From positions 3,472,001 through 3,536,000 of the forward strand of contig NC_013037.1 in assembly GCF_000023125.1 (NCBI RefSeq): a stretch of DNA of 64,000 nt, in the 5' to 3' direction. A program made the position numbers and the translations under genes. This document shows, one piece after another, positions 48,743 through 55,907 of this stretch (positions are counted from its first letter, which is position 1; each line of letters starts with the position of its first letter). The notes below the pieces were generated by a model. It did no database searches, was not told where the DNA came from, and saw only the letters and a list, made by a program, of their open reading frames with translations. This DNA is from Dyadobacter fermentans DSM 18053 (lineage in GTDB: Bacteria > Bacteroidota > Bacteroidia > Cytophagales > Spirosomataceae).

Positions 48743-48976
48743 TCAGTCAACCTCCTGAGTCAGTGTATCTTTGAAGATATCGTCGACCAGTTTCTGCACC
48801 TTCGGGCCCAGTAAGAGGATTGCCGGGATGACGATCAGGTAGGACATGCTCCAAGATTTGAGCCAAATCACCAAAAAATTGGCAACAAATCCAATATTTA
48901 TGGATATCAAAGCAAAGGAAATTATACCCGTTGTGATGATCCCCATGATCAGGGCAAAAGCGACTCTCTGTCTCAT
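48743..48976 (-). CDS. DUF2798 small membrane protein
   Basis: This 77-aa protein has two membrane helices: AFALIMGIITTGIISFALIS and MSYLIVIPAILLLGPKVQKL. The pattern of a first helix with GIITTG and a second ending GPKVQKLVDDIF matches DUF2798, a family of unknown function. It ends with the acidic tail TLTQEVD. The SDR gene lies upstream on the same strand, so the two could be co-transcribed. Confidence 0.75.
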   Translation of the reverse strand: MRQRVAFALIMGIITTGIISFALISINIGFVANFLVIWLKSWSMSYLIVIPAILLLGPKVQKLVDDIFKDTLTQEVD

Positions 48977-49024
48977 ATCGGCTTCGTTTTTTGTATCTCA
49001 AAGGTTACTTTTTGCACTTTTTGT

Positions 49025-49786
49025 TCAGGCCGATTGGAGCTGAAGGCCCGGGTTCATGGCCTGCAATGCAGCCGCCGGGTTGCTCAGGAACAGATTGAAC
49101 ACATCGGCGGTGCGGCCTGTAAGTACTTCGTAAGTGTCGGTTTCAAATGCCTGCACGAGCTCGTCGGCCACTTGTTTCGGCGGGATGCCATTGGCAGCAC
49201 CGCCAATTTCGGCTGAAAATTCAGTATCGACCAATGGAGGCAGGATTTCAAACACTTTGATGCGCGTTGATTTGCCGAGTGCGATGCGCAGTGATTGCGT
49301 GTAGGAATGCAGCGCGGCTTTGCTGGCGGCATAAGTAGGCAGGAAATGGTTCGGCACAAGCGCAGCAATGCTCGATACGGTCACGATTGCCGCTTCATCG
49401 GCTTTTTTGAGCAGCGGCAGCAGTTTCTGGTTTAGGCCGATGATGGCAAGATAGTTCGTAACGATTTCCTCTTCGGCCAGCTCCGCCACGTTGTCGTCGC
49501 CATCGAGGTGGTAGTAGGATGCCTTTCCTGCATTGTTGATCACGACATTCAGCGACGGAAATTCCGCTTCCAGCCGCGCCACGAGTGCATCCGTCGCGTT
49601 TTTATCCACCACATCATACACGATGGGCGTCACATGGGTAAGCTGTGCTGCGGCTTTCTGCAAGCGCTCCGCATTGCGGCCGGTAATAATCACATGGTTG
49701 CCTTTCGCATCGAACGCTTTCGCGAATTCAAAACCGATTCCGGCACTTCCGCCAGTGATCAAGATCGTATTTCCAGTAGTTTTCAT
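49025..49786 (-). CDS. Short-chain dehydrogenase (DltE/YciK-like SDR)
   Basis: This classical SDR of 253 aa has TGGSAGIGFEFAKAFDAKG (cofactor loop near 11), NNAGKASYYHL, the Ser in TVSSIAALVP, and the catalytic YAASK (near 154). The substrate is unknown. The start at 49786 is set at MKTTGNTILITGG. A perfect 14-bp palindrome lies 16 nt upstream and a second, imperfect copy 80 bp further, so expression is probably controlled by a TetR-like repressor. The DUF2798 gene follows 48 nt after its stop. Confidence 0.88.
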   Translation of the reverse strand: MKTTGNTILITGGSAGIGFEFAKAFDAKGNHVIITGRNAERLQKAAAQLTHVTPIVYDVVDKNATDALVARLEAEFPSLNVVINNAGKASYYHLDGDDNVAELAEEEIVTNYLAIIGLNQKLLPLLKKADEAAIVTVSSIAALVPNHFLPTYAASKAALHSYTQSLRIALGKSTRIKVFEILPPLVDTEFSAEIGGAANGIPPKQVADELVQAFETDTYEVLTGRTADVFNLFLSNPAAALQAMNPGLQLQSA

Positions 49787-49802
49787 TGCTATCCTAGTTA
49801 AT

Positions 49803-49816
49803 ATACCAATTGGTAT
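49803..49816. promoter_or_regulatory. Palindromic operator O1 of the SDR gene
   Basis: ATACCAATTGGTAT is a perfect 14-bp palindrome 16 nt upstream of the SDR start codon. Such sites are typical of TetR-family repressors. It likely overlaps the promoter. Confidence 0.65.
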
Positions 49817-49882
49817 TTTTTTTGGAGAAATTAAAACCGGCTGCTTGCCGGCGATCTGCATTTTGATTGACACTTCAAAAAT

Positions 49883-49896
49883 ATACTGATTGGTAT
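49883..49896. promoter_or_regulatory. Palindromic operator O2 of the SDR gene
   Basis: ATACTGATTGGTAT differs from O1 at two positions and lies exactly 80 bp from it. The right half TTGGTAT is identical. It may be a second repressor site, or the site of another gene on the plus side. Confidence 0.5.
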
Positions 49897-49950
49897 ATTT
49901 TTCCTAGCGAAATCGCAAAAACTTTTCAGGAAATGCAGGCACAAACAATA

Positions 49951-49983
49951 AAAAGCGGCCTGGTTGTATCCCGGACCGCTTTT
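49951..49983 (-). terminator. Terminator of the PQQ-type sugar dehydrogenase gene
   Basis: On the minus strand AAAAGCGG pairs with CCGCTTTT, with an extended, bulged GG/CC part and a 6-nt loop, and is followed by TTATTG. It lies 20 nt past the stop of the sorbosone dehydrogenase-like gene. Confidence 0.7.
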
Positions 49984-50002
49984 CTCCTAAAAAAATCAGC
50001 TG

Positions 50003-51265
50003 TTATTTCGCACTTACCCGCCAAATGGTATTTCCCGAATCGTCGTTCACAAGCAAAGAGCCGTCGTTCATGACCGTCACGTCCACAGGCCGGCCATACA
50101 CTTTCTTCTCGCTCTCTACGAAACCGGTGAGGAAATCCTCCGGTTTACCGGCCGGTTTGCCGTTTTTAAAAGGTACAAATACCACCTTGTAGCCTGATAG
50201 CTTGGAGCGGTTCCACGAGCCATGCTGGCCCACAAATGCGCCATTGTGGAATTTGGCCGGAAACTGGGTTTTGTTGTAAAATACCAGTCCTAGCGAGGCC
50301 GTATGCGAGCCCACCGGCACGTCGGGAACGATCGTTTTCGCCACCAGGTCGGGGCGCTCGCCTTTGCGGCGCGGGTCCTCATTCGGACCGAAATAGGCGT
50401 ACGGCCAGCCATAGAAGCCGCCTTCTTTCACGCTGGTTATGTAATCGGGTACGAGGTCGTCGCCCAATTTGTCGCGCTCGTTCACGGCCGTCCAAAGCAC
50501 ATTGGTGCCCGGCGCCCAGTCCATACCCACGGGATTGCGCAGCCCGCTCGCGTAAATGCGCTCGCCGGAACCATCCGGGTTCACTTCCAGGATGTTGGCC
50601 CTGCGCTTCTCCTCATCGATACCGTGATCGGCTACATTACTTGCTGAACCTACGGAAATGTAGATTTTGCTGCCGTCTGCATTCGCCAGGATGTTCCTCG
50701 TCCAGTGATTGTTATATCCGCCTGCCGGCAGTTCCACAATTTTTTCGCCTTTGGAAGTGATTTTGGTTTCGCCGTCCTTGTACGGATAGCGGTAAAGGCC
50801 TTCGGTGTTGGCCACGTAGAAATAGCCATTCAACACGAGCATTCCCAGCGGCCTGTTGAGTTTTTGGAGAAATATCTCGCGCATTTCGGGTGTGCCGTCC
50901 TTGTTCACATCGCGCAGGAGCGTGATGCGGTCGGCGCTCTTTTTGGTGCCCGATTCGGCCACAAAAATATCGCCATTAGGCGCAATGTAGGTCCAGCGGG
51001 GACTTTCGAGCTTGTCGGCGAACTTGGTAACCACGAAGCCTTCCGGCGCAACGGGCATTTTACCATCCGGCCAGCCGGCTTCTTCGGGCCTGTTTTCCAC
51101 AGATTCCGTCGCGAACGGCGGTGGCAGCGTAAGGCTATCGGTTGCCGTAGCCACAGAGTCCGGCCCGGCGGCCGCAGCCTCGTCCTTCGATTTATTTTCA
51201 CTGTTACAGCCGGCGAGCAATGAGAGGGCCAGCATTCCGAGGATAGTGAAGTGGTGTTTCTGCAT
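50003..51265 (-). CDS. PQQ-dependent sugar dehydrogenase-like lipoprotein (sorbosone dehydrogenase type)
   Basis: The 420-aa lipoprotein has a signal ending LLAGC and an acidic spacer. The rest is a six-bladed beta-propeller of the glucose/sorbosone dehydrogenase type: WTYIAPNGDIFVAESG, GMLVLNGYFYVANTEGLYRY, KIYISVGSASNVADHG, GLRNPVGMDWAPGTNVLW, GSHTASLGLVFYNKTQFP and FVGQHGSWNRSKLSGY (in parts). These enzymes oxidise sugars with PQQ as cofactor, in the periplasm. Whether this member binds PQQ is not certain. It is a single gene. Confidence 0.85.
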   Translation of the reverse strand: MQKHHFTILGMLALSLLAGCNSENKSKDEAAAAGPDSVATATDSLTLPPPFATESVENRPEEAGWPDGKMPVAPEGFVVTKFADKLESPRWTYIAPNGDIFVAESGTKKSADRITLLRDVNKDGTPEMREIFLQKLNRPLGMLVLNGYFYVANTEGLYRYPYKDGETKITSKGEKIVELPAGGYNNHWTRNILANADGSKIYISVGSASNVADHGIDEEKRRANILEVNPDGSGERIYASGLRNPVGMDWAPGTNVLWTAVNERDKLGDDLVPDYITSVKEGGFYGWPYAYFGPNEDPRRKGERPDLVAKTIVPDVPVGSHTASLGLVFYNKTQFPAKFHNGAFVGQHGSWNRSKLSGYKVVFVPFKNGKPAGKPEDFLTGFVESEKKVYGRPVDVTVMNDGSLLVNDDSGNTIWRVSAK

Positions 51266-51349
51266 ATTGGTTGGTATTAATGTAAAAAGCTGGTTGGAAA
51301 CGTTTCATTTCAAACCAGCTTCAACAATAATAATGCCAGTATACGGCGG

Positions 51350-51787
51350 CTACACGAGTCCTCTTTCTTTCAAAACAGCCTGCTCGTCACCTGTGATGTA
51401 GGCAAACACTTTCAGCGCGCCGTTCAGATGTTGCAGGAAATAGATCACGCTGAACTCGATGGAACCGGGTTGACCGTCCTTTTCGTAAAACGACTCCCAG
51501 TACACTTCCACCATGTAATGCAGCTCATTCAGCTCCGTAATGTCCAGCTGCCGGATCGCCATTTTGGTAATGCCGATTGACCGGTAAAAGTCATAGCCCT
51601 GCGGAACGCGTTCGCGGAATTCCTGGTCGTTTTTCCCGCCTATGATGCCCATCGGGCTGGCTTCCACGAAGAAATCCGCAAATGCCGAGGCGGTATCCTC
51701 CCCTACCTCCTGGCCGGCGAGCCCGTCGGCAAACCGCTTTTCGTATGCGTCAAAAAACTGTTCGATCTGATCATTGATATCTGCCAT
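51350..51787 (-). CDS. NTF2-like small protein
   Basis: The 145-aa protein has no signal peptide. The sequence DQIEQFFDAYEKRFADGLAG, then AFADFFVEASPMGIIGG, and the tryptophan-bearing strand YMVEVYWESFYEKDG, IEFSVIYFLQHL and LKVFAYITGDEQ looks like an NTF2/SnoaL-like fold. No catalytic residues are recognised. It is on the same strand as the DUF2911 gene, with 60 nt between. Confidence 0.55.
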   Translation of the reverse strand: MADINDQIEQFFDAYEKRFADGLAGQEVGEDTASAFADFFVEASPMGIIGGKNDQEFRERVPQGYDFYRSIGITKMAIRQLDITELNELHYMVEVYWESFYEKDGQPGSIEFSVIYFLQHLNGALKVFAYITGDEQAVLKERGLV

Positions 51788-51847
51788 TGTCGTAAATTCA
51801 TTGGTTCAAATACCATTGAGAGAAAGAACTATGCCACTTTCCGGCAC

Positions 51848-52402
51848 TCAGAACGACACGGGCACTTCCACAATGGTCGTTTCCCAGCCGAGGTACATCT
51901 TGGCGGCCTTATCGGAGACTTTTTCAAATACAATTGAAAAGTTCTCGATCGGTGCATCTGCTCTTTTTACCGGCGCGGTCACGCGCAGCACGTCATTGGC
52001 TTCCTTGTATTTGTAAGCGCCCCAGTAATCGACATCGGAACTGACGATGATCGTCCACTCCTTTTCACCCGGGATCGCAAACAGGGAATAAGTACCAGCT
52101 TTCACCTTTTTGCCACCGAAAGTAGCATCTTCATAAAACCGGATCTCGGTCGATTCATCGGCTCCCAGGCGCCACACCTTTCCGTACGCCTCCTTCTTGC
52201 CGAAAATCTCGCGGCCATTCAGGAAAGGCCGGCTATACGAAACCTTCACCAATGCCTTCTCGCCATCCTTCCGATCATGCGCAAAATGGTCCGGGAAATA
52301 CGCAATATCACGCGGACTCTTATCCAGCCCCCTGAATTTCTGCGCATTCGCCGCAAATGCGGTAATCATGATGAACAAGGTCAGTAAAATGTTCTTTCTC
52401 AT
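51848..52402 (-). CDS. DUF2911 exported protein
   Basis: The 184-aa protein has a signal peptide ending AFAANAQ. The DUF2911 domain contains VKVSYSRPFLNGREIFGK, YGKVWRLGADESTEIRFYED, VKAGTYSLFAIPGEKEWTII and YLGWETTIVEVPV (in parts). The family is common in Bacteroidota and has no known function. It is located in the periplasm by its signal. Confidence 0.88.
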   Translation of the reverse strand: MRKNILLTLFIMITAFAANAQKFRGLDKSPRDIAYFPDHFAHDRKDGEKALVKVSYSRPFLNGREIFGKKEAYGKVWRLGADESTEIRFYEDATFGGKKVKAGTYSLFAIPGEKEWTIIVSSDVDYWGAYKYKEANDVLRVTAPVKRADAPIENFSIVFEKVSDKAAKMYLGWETTIVEVPVSF

Positions 52403-52471
52403 GTTTGTGGTTTTGGTTAAAGATTGAATATCAATAATATTAAAATCTTTTGAGTTGGATGATTGCGCATT

Positions 52472-52732
52472 TCACTTTTTATAATGAAACCTGCATTTGA
52501 TAACTACAATCGCATCGGGCTCAACTGAATACACCAGCCTGTGCTCCTCATCGATCCGCCTTGACCAATAACCGGAAAGATCTCCCTTCAACGGCTCCGG
52601 TTTTCCGATTCCATTAAAAGGAGATCTCCTGCAATCCTTTATCAACTCGTTAATCCTTTTCAGGATTTTCGGGTCCGTGCGCTGCCAATGAAGGTAGTCT
52701 TCCCAACCTTCATCATGAAAGAGAAGCTTCAT
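52472..52732 (-). CDS. yoeB: YoeB-family toxin (mRNA interferase)
   Basis: YoeB cleaves mRNA in the ribosome A site, on translation arrest. The 86-aa protein has WEDYLHWQRTDPKILKRINE, then GIGKPEPLKGDLSGYWSRRI, DEEHRLVYSV and the C-terminal KCRFHYKK. All residues known to matter in E. coli YoeB are present: the Glu in KPEPL, the Arg in EEHRLVY and the His-Tyr at the end. Its start overlaps the antitoxin stop by 4 nt, in the usual antitoxin-first order. Confidence 0.95.
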   Translation of the reverse strand: MKLLFHDEGWEDYLHWQRTDPKILKRINELIKDCRRSPFNGIGKPEPLKGDLSGYWSRRIDEEHRLVYSVEPDAIVVIKCRFHYKK

Positions 52733-52923
52733 TCTTCAATCAGCGCCCTTTCCTGAACGTTTTTTCTTCCGTTTTCCAGGTCGGCGATTGCCCTGAGCAA
52801 TCTCTCCCGGTTTTCATTGCTACTCAGCAGGTATTCCGTCGTATCCTGCTTTTCTGCTTTGGTAATCTTGCTTTTACCAGCCATTGCCAGTTTAAGTTTA
52901 CTCCAATCGATCGTTATTCTCAT
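52729..52923 (-). CDS. Short YefM-like antitoxin
   Basis: The 64-aa protein precedes and overlaps the YoeB gene by 4 nt. Its C-terminal half (TTEYLLSSNENRERLLRAIA then DLENGR) resembles the YoeB-binding part of YefM, where YLLxSxxNxxRLLxxI is conserved. The N-terminal half (RITIDWSKLKLAMAGKSKIT) is not the usual Phd/YefM DNA-binding fold. The whole is about 20 residues shorter than YefM. Regulation may thus be different. It is presumed to neutralise YoeB by direct binding. Confidence 0.8.
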   Translation of the reverse strand: MRITIDWSKLKLAMAGKSKITKAEKQDTTEYLLSSNENRERLLRAIADLENGRKNVQERALIEE

Positions 52924-52936
52924 AGTGTGATGTTTT

Positions 52937-52948
52937 TAAACTAGTTTA
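52937..52948. promoter_or_regulatory. Palindromic candidate operator of the toxin-antitoxin operon
   Basis: TAAACTAGTTTA is a perfect 12-bp palindrome 13 nt upstream of the antitoxin start. It could bind a regulator or the antitoxin-toxin complex. A match of this length in AT-rich sequence may be chance. Confidence 0.4.
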
Positions 52949-52985
52949 CACAAATATAAAAAACTGAACTGATAATCAGTACGCT

Positions 52986-54578
52986 CTACGCAACCACCTT
53001 CCCGCTCAGCACCGGCCGCGGGTCTTTCGTGTTGCCGATAATCGCGAGGCTTCTTTTGAATTCTAGTTGCAAATTATCTCCTTCGAACTTGCAGCGCACG
53101 GTTTCGTAATGCGCGGTTTCGATGAAACGCCACGTCATTTCGAAAGTGGCGTCATCGATCCAGGCGCCGTTGGCGGCGATTTTGGTCTTTTTTTCTCCGG
53201 GAACGGGAGTGAGTACGAGTTTAAGCGGCATAGTCGATAAATCGGTCAGACCGATTTTCCAGTTGCCCAATCCATTTACCACGAGGTGTTCGCCCTTAGC
53301 ATCCGTCAGCCGGAACAGGCACCAGCCTTTGTCGAATTCAAAAGCGACTTTACTAATTTTCAGATCATTATCCGCCAGTTTAAATGCCTTGCCATTCAGT
53401 TTAGAAGCCAGTTCGGAGGTAGGCTTTCCGGGGGTTAGGGGTAATGCGAGTGAGGTCAGTTTTTTCTGCATCTGGTTTTGCACATCCTTGTCTGCGGGCA
53501 CGCCGGTGGCTTTTACGGCGGGCAGGATGTGTGCCCACACGTGGTTGAGGATGGCCTGCATGTCGCTGGTTTCGCTGGTGATGGCCACTACCATGTCCTC
53601 TTTGGGCATTACAATGCAATACTGCCCAAATGCACCGTCGCCGCGGTAGGCACCATTCCGGCAGCGCCAGAACTGGTAGCCGTAGCCTTGTTGCCAGTCG
53701 TCGTCTTCGGGCTTGCGGTTGCTACCTTTGGACATGATATGCGAGCGCGTGGCTTCTTCCACCCACGCGGCAGGAAGAATGCGTTTGCCATTATATTCCC
53801 CTTTTTGCAGGTACAATTGCCCGAACTTGGCAATATCCTCCGTTTTCACGCGCAATCCCCAACCGCCGGTATTAATGCCTTTCGGATCTACCTCCCAATC
53901 TACATCCTCGATCACCAATGGCTGGAAAAGCCGCGGTTTGAGGTATTCGAGCAGTGTCTGACCTGTTAGCTTTTGAATAATCGCCGATAGCATGTACGTG
54001 GCGCCGCTATTATACACGAAGAATGTTCCCGGCTCATGCTCGACGGGCTGCGCGAGAAACGATTTCACCCAGTTATCACTGCCCGATTCGCGCAGTTTGC
54101 CGGTGGTGTCTTTGTCGTGGCCCGTCGACATGCTGAGCAGGTCGCGTACGCGCATAGCCGCGAGATTCGCGCTCACGGTAGCGGGTTTCTCGTCGGGGAA
54201 GAAGGAAACGACCTTATCATCCACTTTCAGCTTACCTTCCGCCACCGCGAAACCGATCGCGCTGGACGTAAAGCTTTTGCTGAGCGAATATAATGTATGC
54301 TTCAAATCCGGCGCATAGGGCGCCCACCAGCCTTCGGCAACCACTTTCCCTTGCCGCAGGACCATCAGACTGTGCAGGTTCAGACGGTCGGTTTCGACGG
54401 CGTTGGCAAAGTCCAGAATGCCTTTGGCCGACATTCCCTGGGCTCCCGGGGAGCTGCGCGGCAATTGTCCGTAGCTGAGCGACGACGCCCAGGCCGATGC
54501 CGGAATTGCGCTGATTACACCCAATTGAAGGGCACCAAACCCTAATTTTTGAAGGAATTCCCTGCGGTTGTGCGACAT
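52986..54578 (-). CDS. Serine hydrolase (beta-lactamase class C family) with Tat-like signal
   Basis: The 530-aa exported protein begins MSHNRREFLQKLGFGA, a twin-arginine-type signal. The catalytic domain has the Ser-x-x-Lys motif in YSLSKSFTSSAIGFAV (near 105), a Tyr-x-Asn/Ser-like FVYNSGATYMLSAI (near 184), and DWQQGYGYQFWRC further on. The C-terminal 150 residues form a separate beta-rich domain. This family includes esterases and D-amino-acid peptidases; resistance to antibiotics is unlikely. The start is set at the signal, since the long upstream frame runs into a repeat array. Confidence 0.87.
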   Translation of the reverse strand: MSHNRREFLQKLGFGALQLGVISAIPASAWASSLSYGQLPRSSPGAQGMSAKGILDFANAVETDRLNLHSLMVLRQGKVVAEGWWAPYAPDLKHTLYSLSKSFTSSAIGFAVAEGKLKVDDKVVSFFPDEKPATVSANLAAMRVRDLLSMSTGHDKDTTGKLRESGSDNWVKSFLAQPVEHEPGTFFVYNSGATYMLSAIIQKLTGQTLLEYLKPRLFQPLVIEDVDWEVDPKGINTGGWGLRVKTEDIAKFGQLYLQKGEYNGKRILPAAWVEEATRSHIMSKGSNRKPEDDDWQQGYGYQFWRCRNGAYRGDGAFGQYCIVMPKEDMVVAITSETSDMQAILNHVWAHILPAVKATGVPADKDVQNQMQKKLTSLALPLTPGKPTSELASKLNGKAFKLADNDLKISKVAFEFDKGWCLFRLTDAKGEHLVVNGLGNWKIGLTDLSTMPLKLVLTPVPGEKKTKIAANGAWIDDATFEMTWRFIETAHYETVRCKFEGDNLQLEFKRSLAIIGNTKDPRPVLSGKVVA

Positions 54579-54614
54579 GATGTGTATGAATGCTGGTGAT
54601 GGAAAATTTCTCGC

Positions 54615-54694
54615 GTTCCGGCGTTCCGGCGTTCCGGCGAACCGGCGGACCGGCGGACCGGCGTTCCGGCGAACAGGCTTTCGGGCGGACAGGT
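54615..54694. repeat. Tandem array of ten 8-bp units (GNNCCGGC type)
   Basis: Ten consecutive 8-bp units lie in the gap between the divergent hydrolase and helicase genes. The first seven are exact GNNCCGGC (with GTTCCGGC, GAACCGGC and GGACCGGC variants) and the last three are degenerate. The array ends 20 nt before the helicase promoter box. Confidence 0.85.
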
Positions 54695-54714
54695 AGCATT
54701 TGCGCAGGGAGCCG

Positions 54715-54722
54715 TATCTTTG
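54715..54722 (+). promoter_or_regulatory. -7 box of the helicase gene
   Basis: TATCTTTG matches TAnnTTTG exactly, 24 nt before the ATG at 54747. A TTTG at 54699-54702 is too close (12 nt) to be a normal -33 element. Confidence 0.5.
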
Positions 54723-54746
54723 CCCGATCACAAAACAAATGACCGC

Positions 54747-55904
54747 ATGCCGGAGAACGCAACTTCCTTCCAATCGCTTGGATTGTCCGAACCATTACTA
54801 AAAACCATTGCTGAACAGAATTATACTCAACCATACCCGATTCAGCAGGCCGCAATTCCAGCCATTTTGAAGGGAAACGATGTGCTCGGCATTGCCAAAA
54901 CAGGGTCGGGAAAGACGGCAAGTTTCGTGCTGCCCATTCTCGAATCATTTCAAAAAATGCCTCCTGCCAAAAACCGGCACATTACCGCATTGGTGCTCGT
55001 GCCGACGCGTGAGCTCGCGGTGCAGATTGGCTCGGTGTTCCAGATTTTTAGTGAAAGGCTTCCACGGAAGGTAAAAACGCTGGCGGTGTTCGGGGGCGTG
55101 TCCATTAATCCACAGATGATCGCATTGCAAAATGTGGAAATACTGGTAGCTACGCCGGGAAGGTTGCTTGAATTGCTTTCCTATAAGGCCCTGAGCCTGG
55201 CAGAAACGCGCATTCTCGTGCTGGATGAGGCCGACAAGATGCTGAATATGGGCTTTGCGGACGAAATGCGGGACATTTTCTTTCTGTTGCCGAAGAAACG
55301 TCAGAGTATCCTGTTCTCGGCCACTCTGGGCGATGAGGTGGATAAAATCAATAAAGATCAGCTGAAAAGCCCGGTACGAATCGAAATCGAAGAAGAAGAA
55401 CAAAACCTGGACCTGATTAAACAAACCGGCTACTTCGTCGATCCGGATCGCAAGGGCCCGCTCCTGCGCTATCTCATCAAATCGCAGCAGATGAAGCAGG
55501 TGCTTGTGTTCGTTTCGGCCACGCGGACGGCCGATAACCTCGTCGAAAAGCTAAAAAAGAACGGGATCGACGCCATGGCCATGCATAGCAAAAAAAGCCA
55601 GGGTGCGCGCACCGAGGCTTTGAATAAGTTTAAATCCGGAAAACTAACTGTGCTTGTGGCAACCGACCTCGCTTCGCGGGGGATCGACATTCAGTTTTTG
55701 CCTTATGTGATCAATTTCGAATTGCCGCGGTCGCCGAAAGATTATGTGCACCGCATCGGCAGAACAGGCCGCGCCGAGAATCCGGGCGAGGCGATATCGC
55801 TCATTTGCCCCGAAGACGTCCATCATTTCAAAATCATCCAGAAAAAGATGGGGAAGAAAGTTGAAATGATGGAGTCTTACGACATTGTGTTGCAGGGCTA
55901 TTGA
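54747..55904 (+). CDS. DEAD-box RNA helicase
   Basis: This ATP-dependent RNA helicase has 385 aa, only the helicase core. All motifs are seen: Q motif FQSLGLSEPLL to YPIQQAAIP, I AKTGSGKTASF, Ia PTRELAVQ, II VLDEADKML, III SATLGDE, IV VLVFVSATRTADNL, V LVATDLASRGIDI and VI YVHRIGRTGRAENPG. It has no long basic C-terminal tail, so it is closer to RhlE-like core forms. ATG 54747 follows the promoter box and begins just before the Q motif. It likely unwinds RNA in ribosome assembly or mRNA decay. Confidence 0.95.
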   Translation: MPENATSFQSLGLSEPLLKTIAEQNYTQPYPIQQAAIPAILKGNDVLGIAKTGSGKTASFVLPILESFQKMPPAKNRHITALVLVPTRELAVQIGSVFQIFSERLPRKVKTLAVFGGVSINPQMIALQNVEILVATPGRLLELLSYKALSLAETRILVLDEADKMLNMGFADEMRDIFFLLPKKRQSILFSATLGDEVDKINKDQLKSPVRIEIEEEEQNLDLIKQTGYFVDPDRKGPLLRYLIKSQQMKQVLVFVSATRTADNLVEKLKKNGIDAMAMHSKKSQGARTEALNKFKSGKLTVLVATDLASRGIDIQFLPYVINFELPRSPKDYVHRIGRTGRAENPGEAISLICPEDVHHFKIIQKKMGKKVEMMESYDIVLQGY

Positions 55905-55907
55905 CGC

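Noticed and set aside
52986..54578. Antibiotic-resistance beta-lactamase
   Set aside because: The class C fold family is mostly esterases and peptidases; the protein is far longer than AmpC and has an extra C-terminal domain.
54578..54773. N-terminal extension of the serine hydrolase
   Set aside because: The added 65 residues come from the tandem repeat array and the other strand's promoter, and the Tat-like signal begins at 54578.
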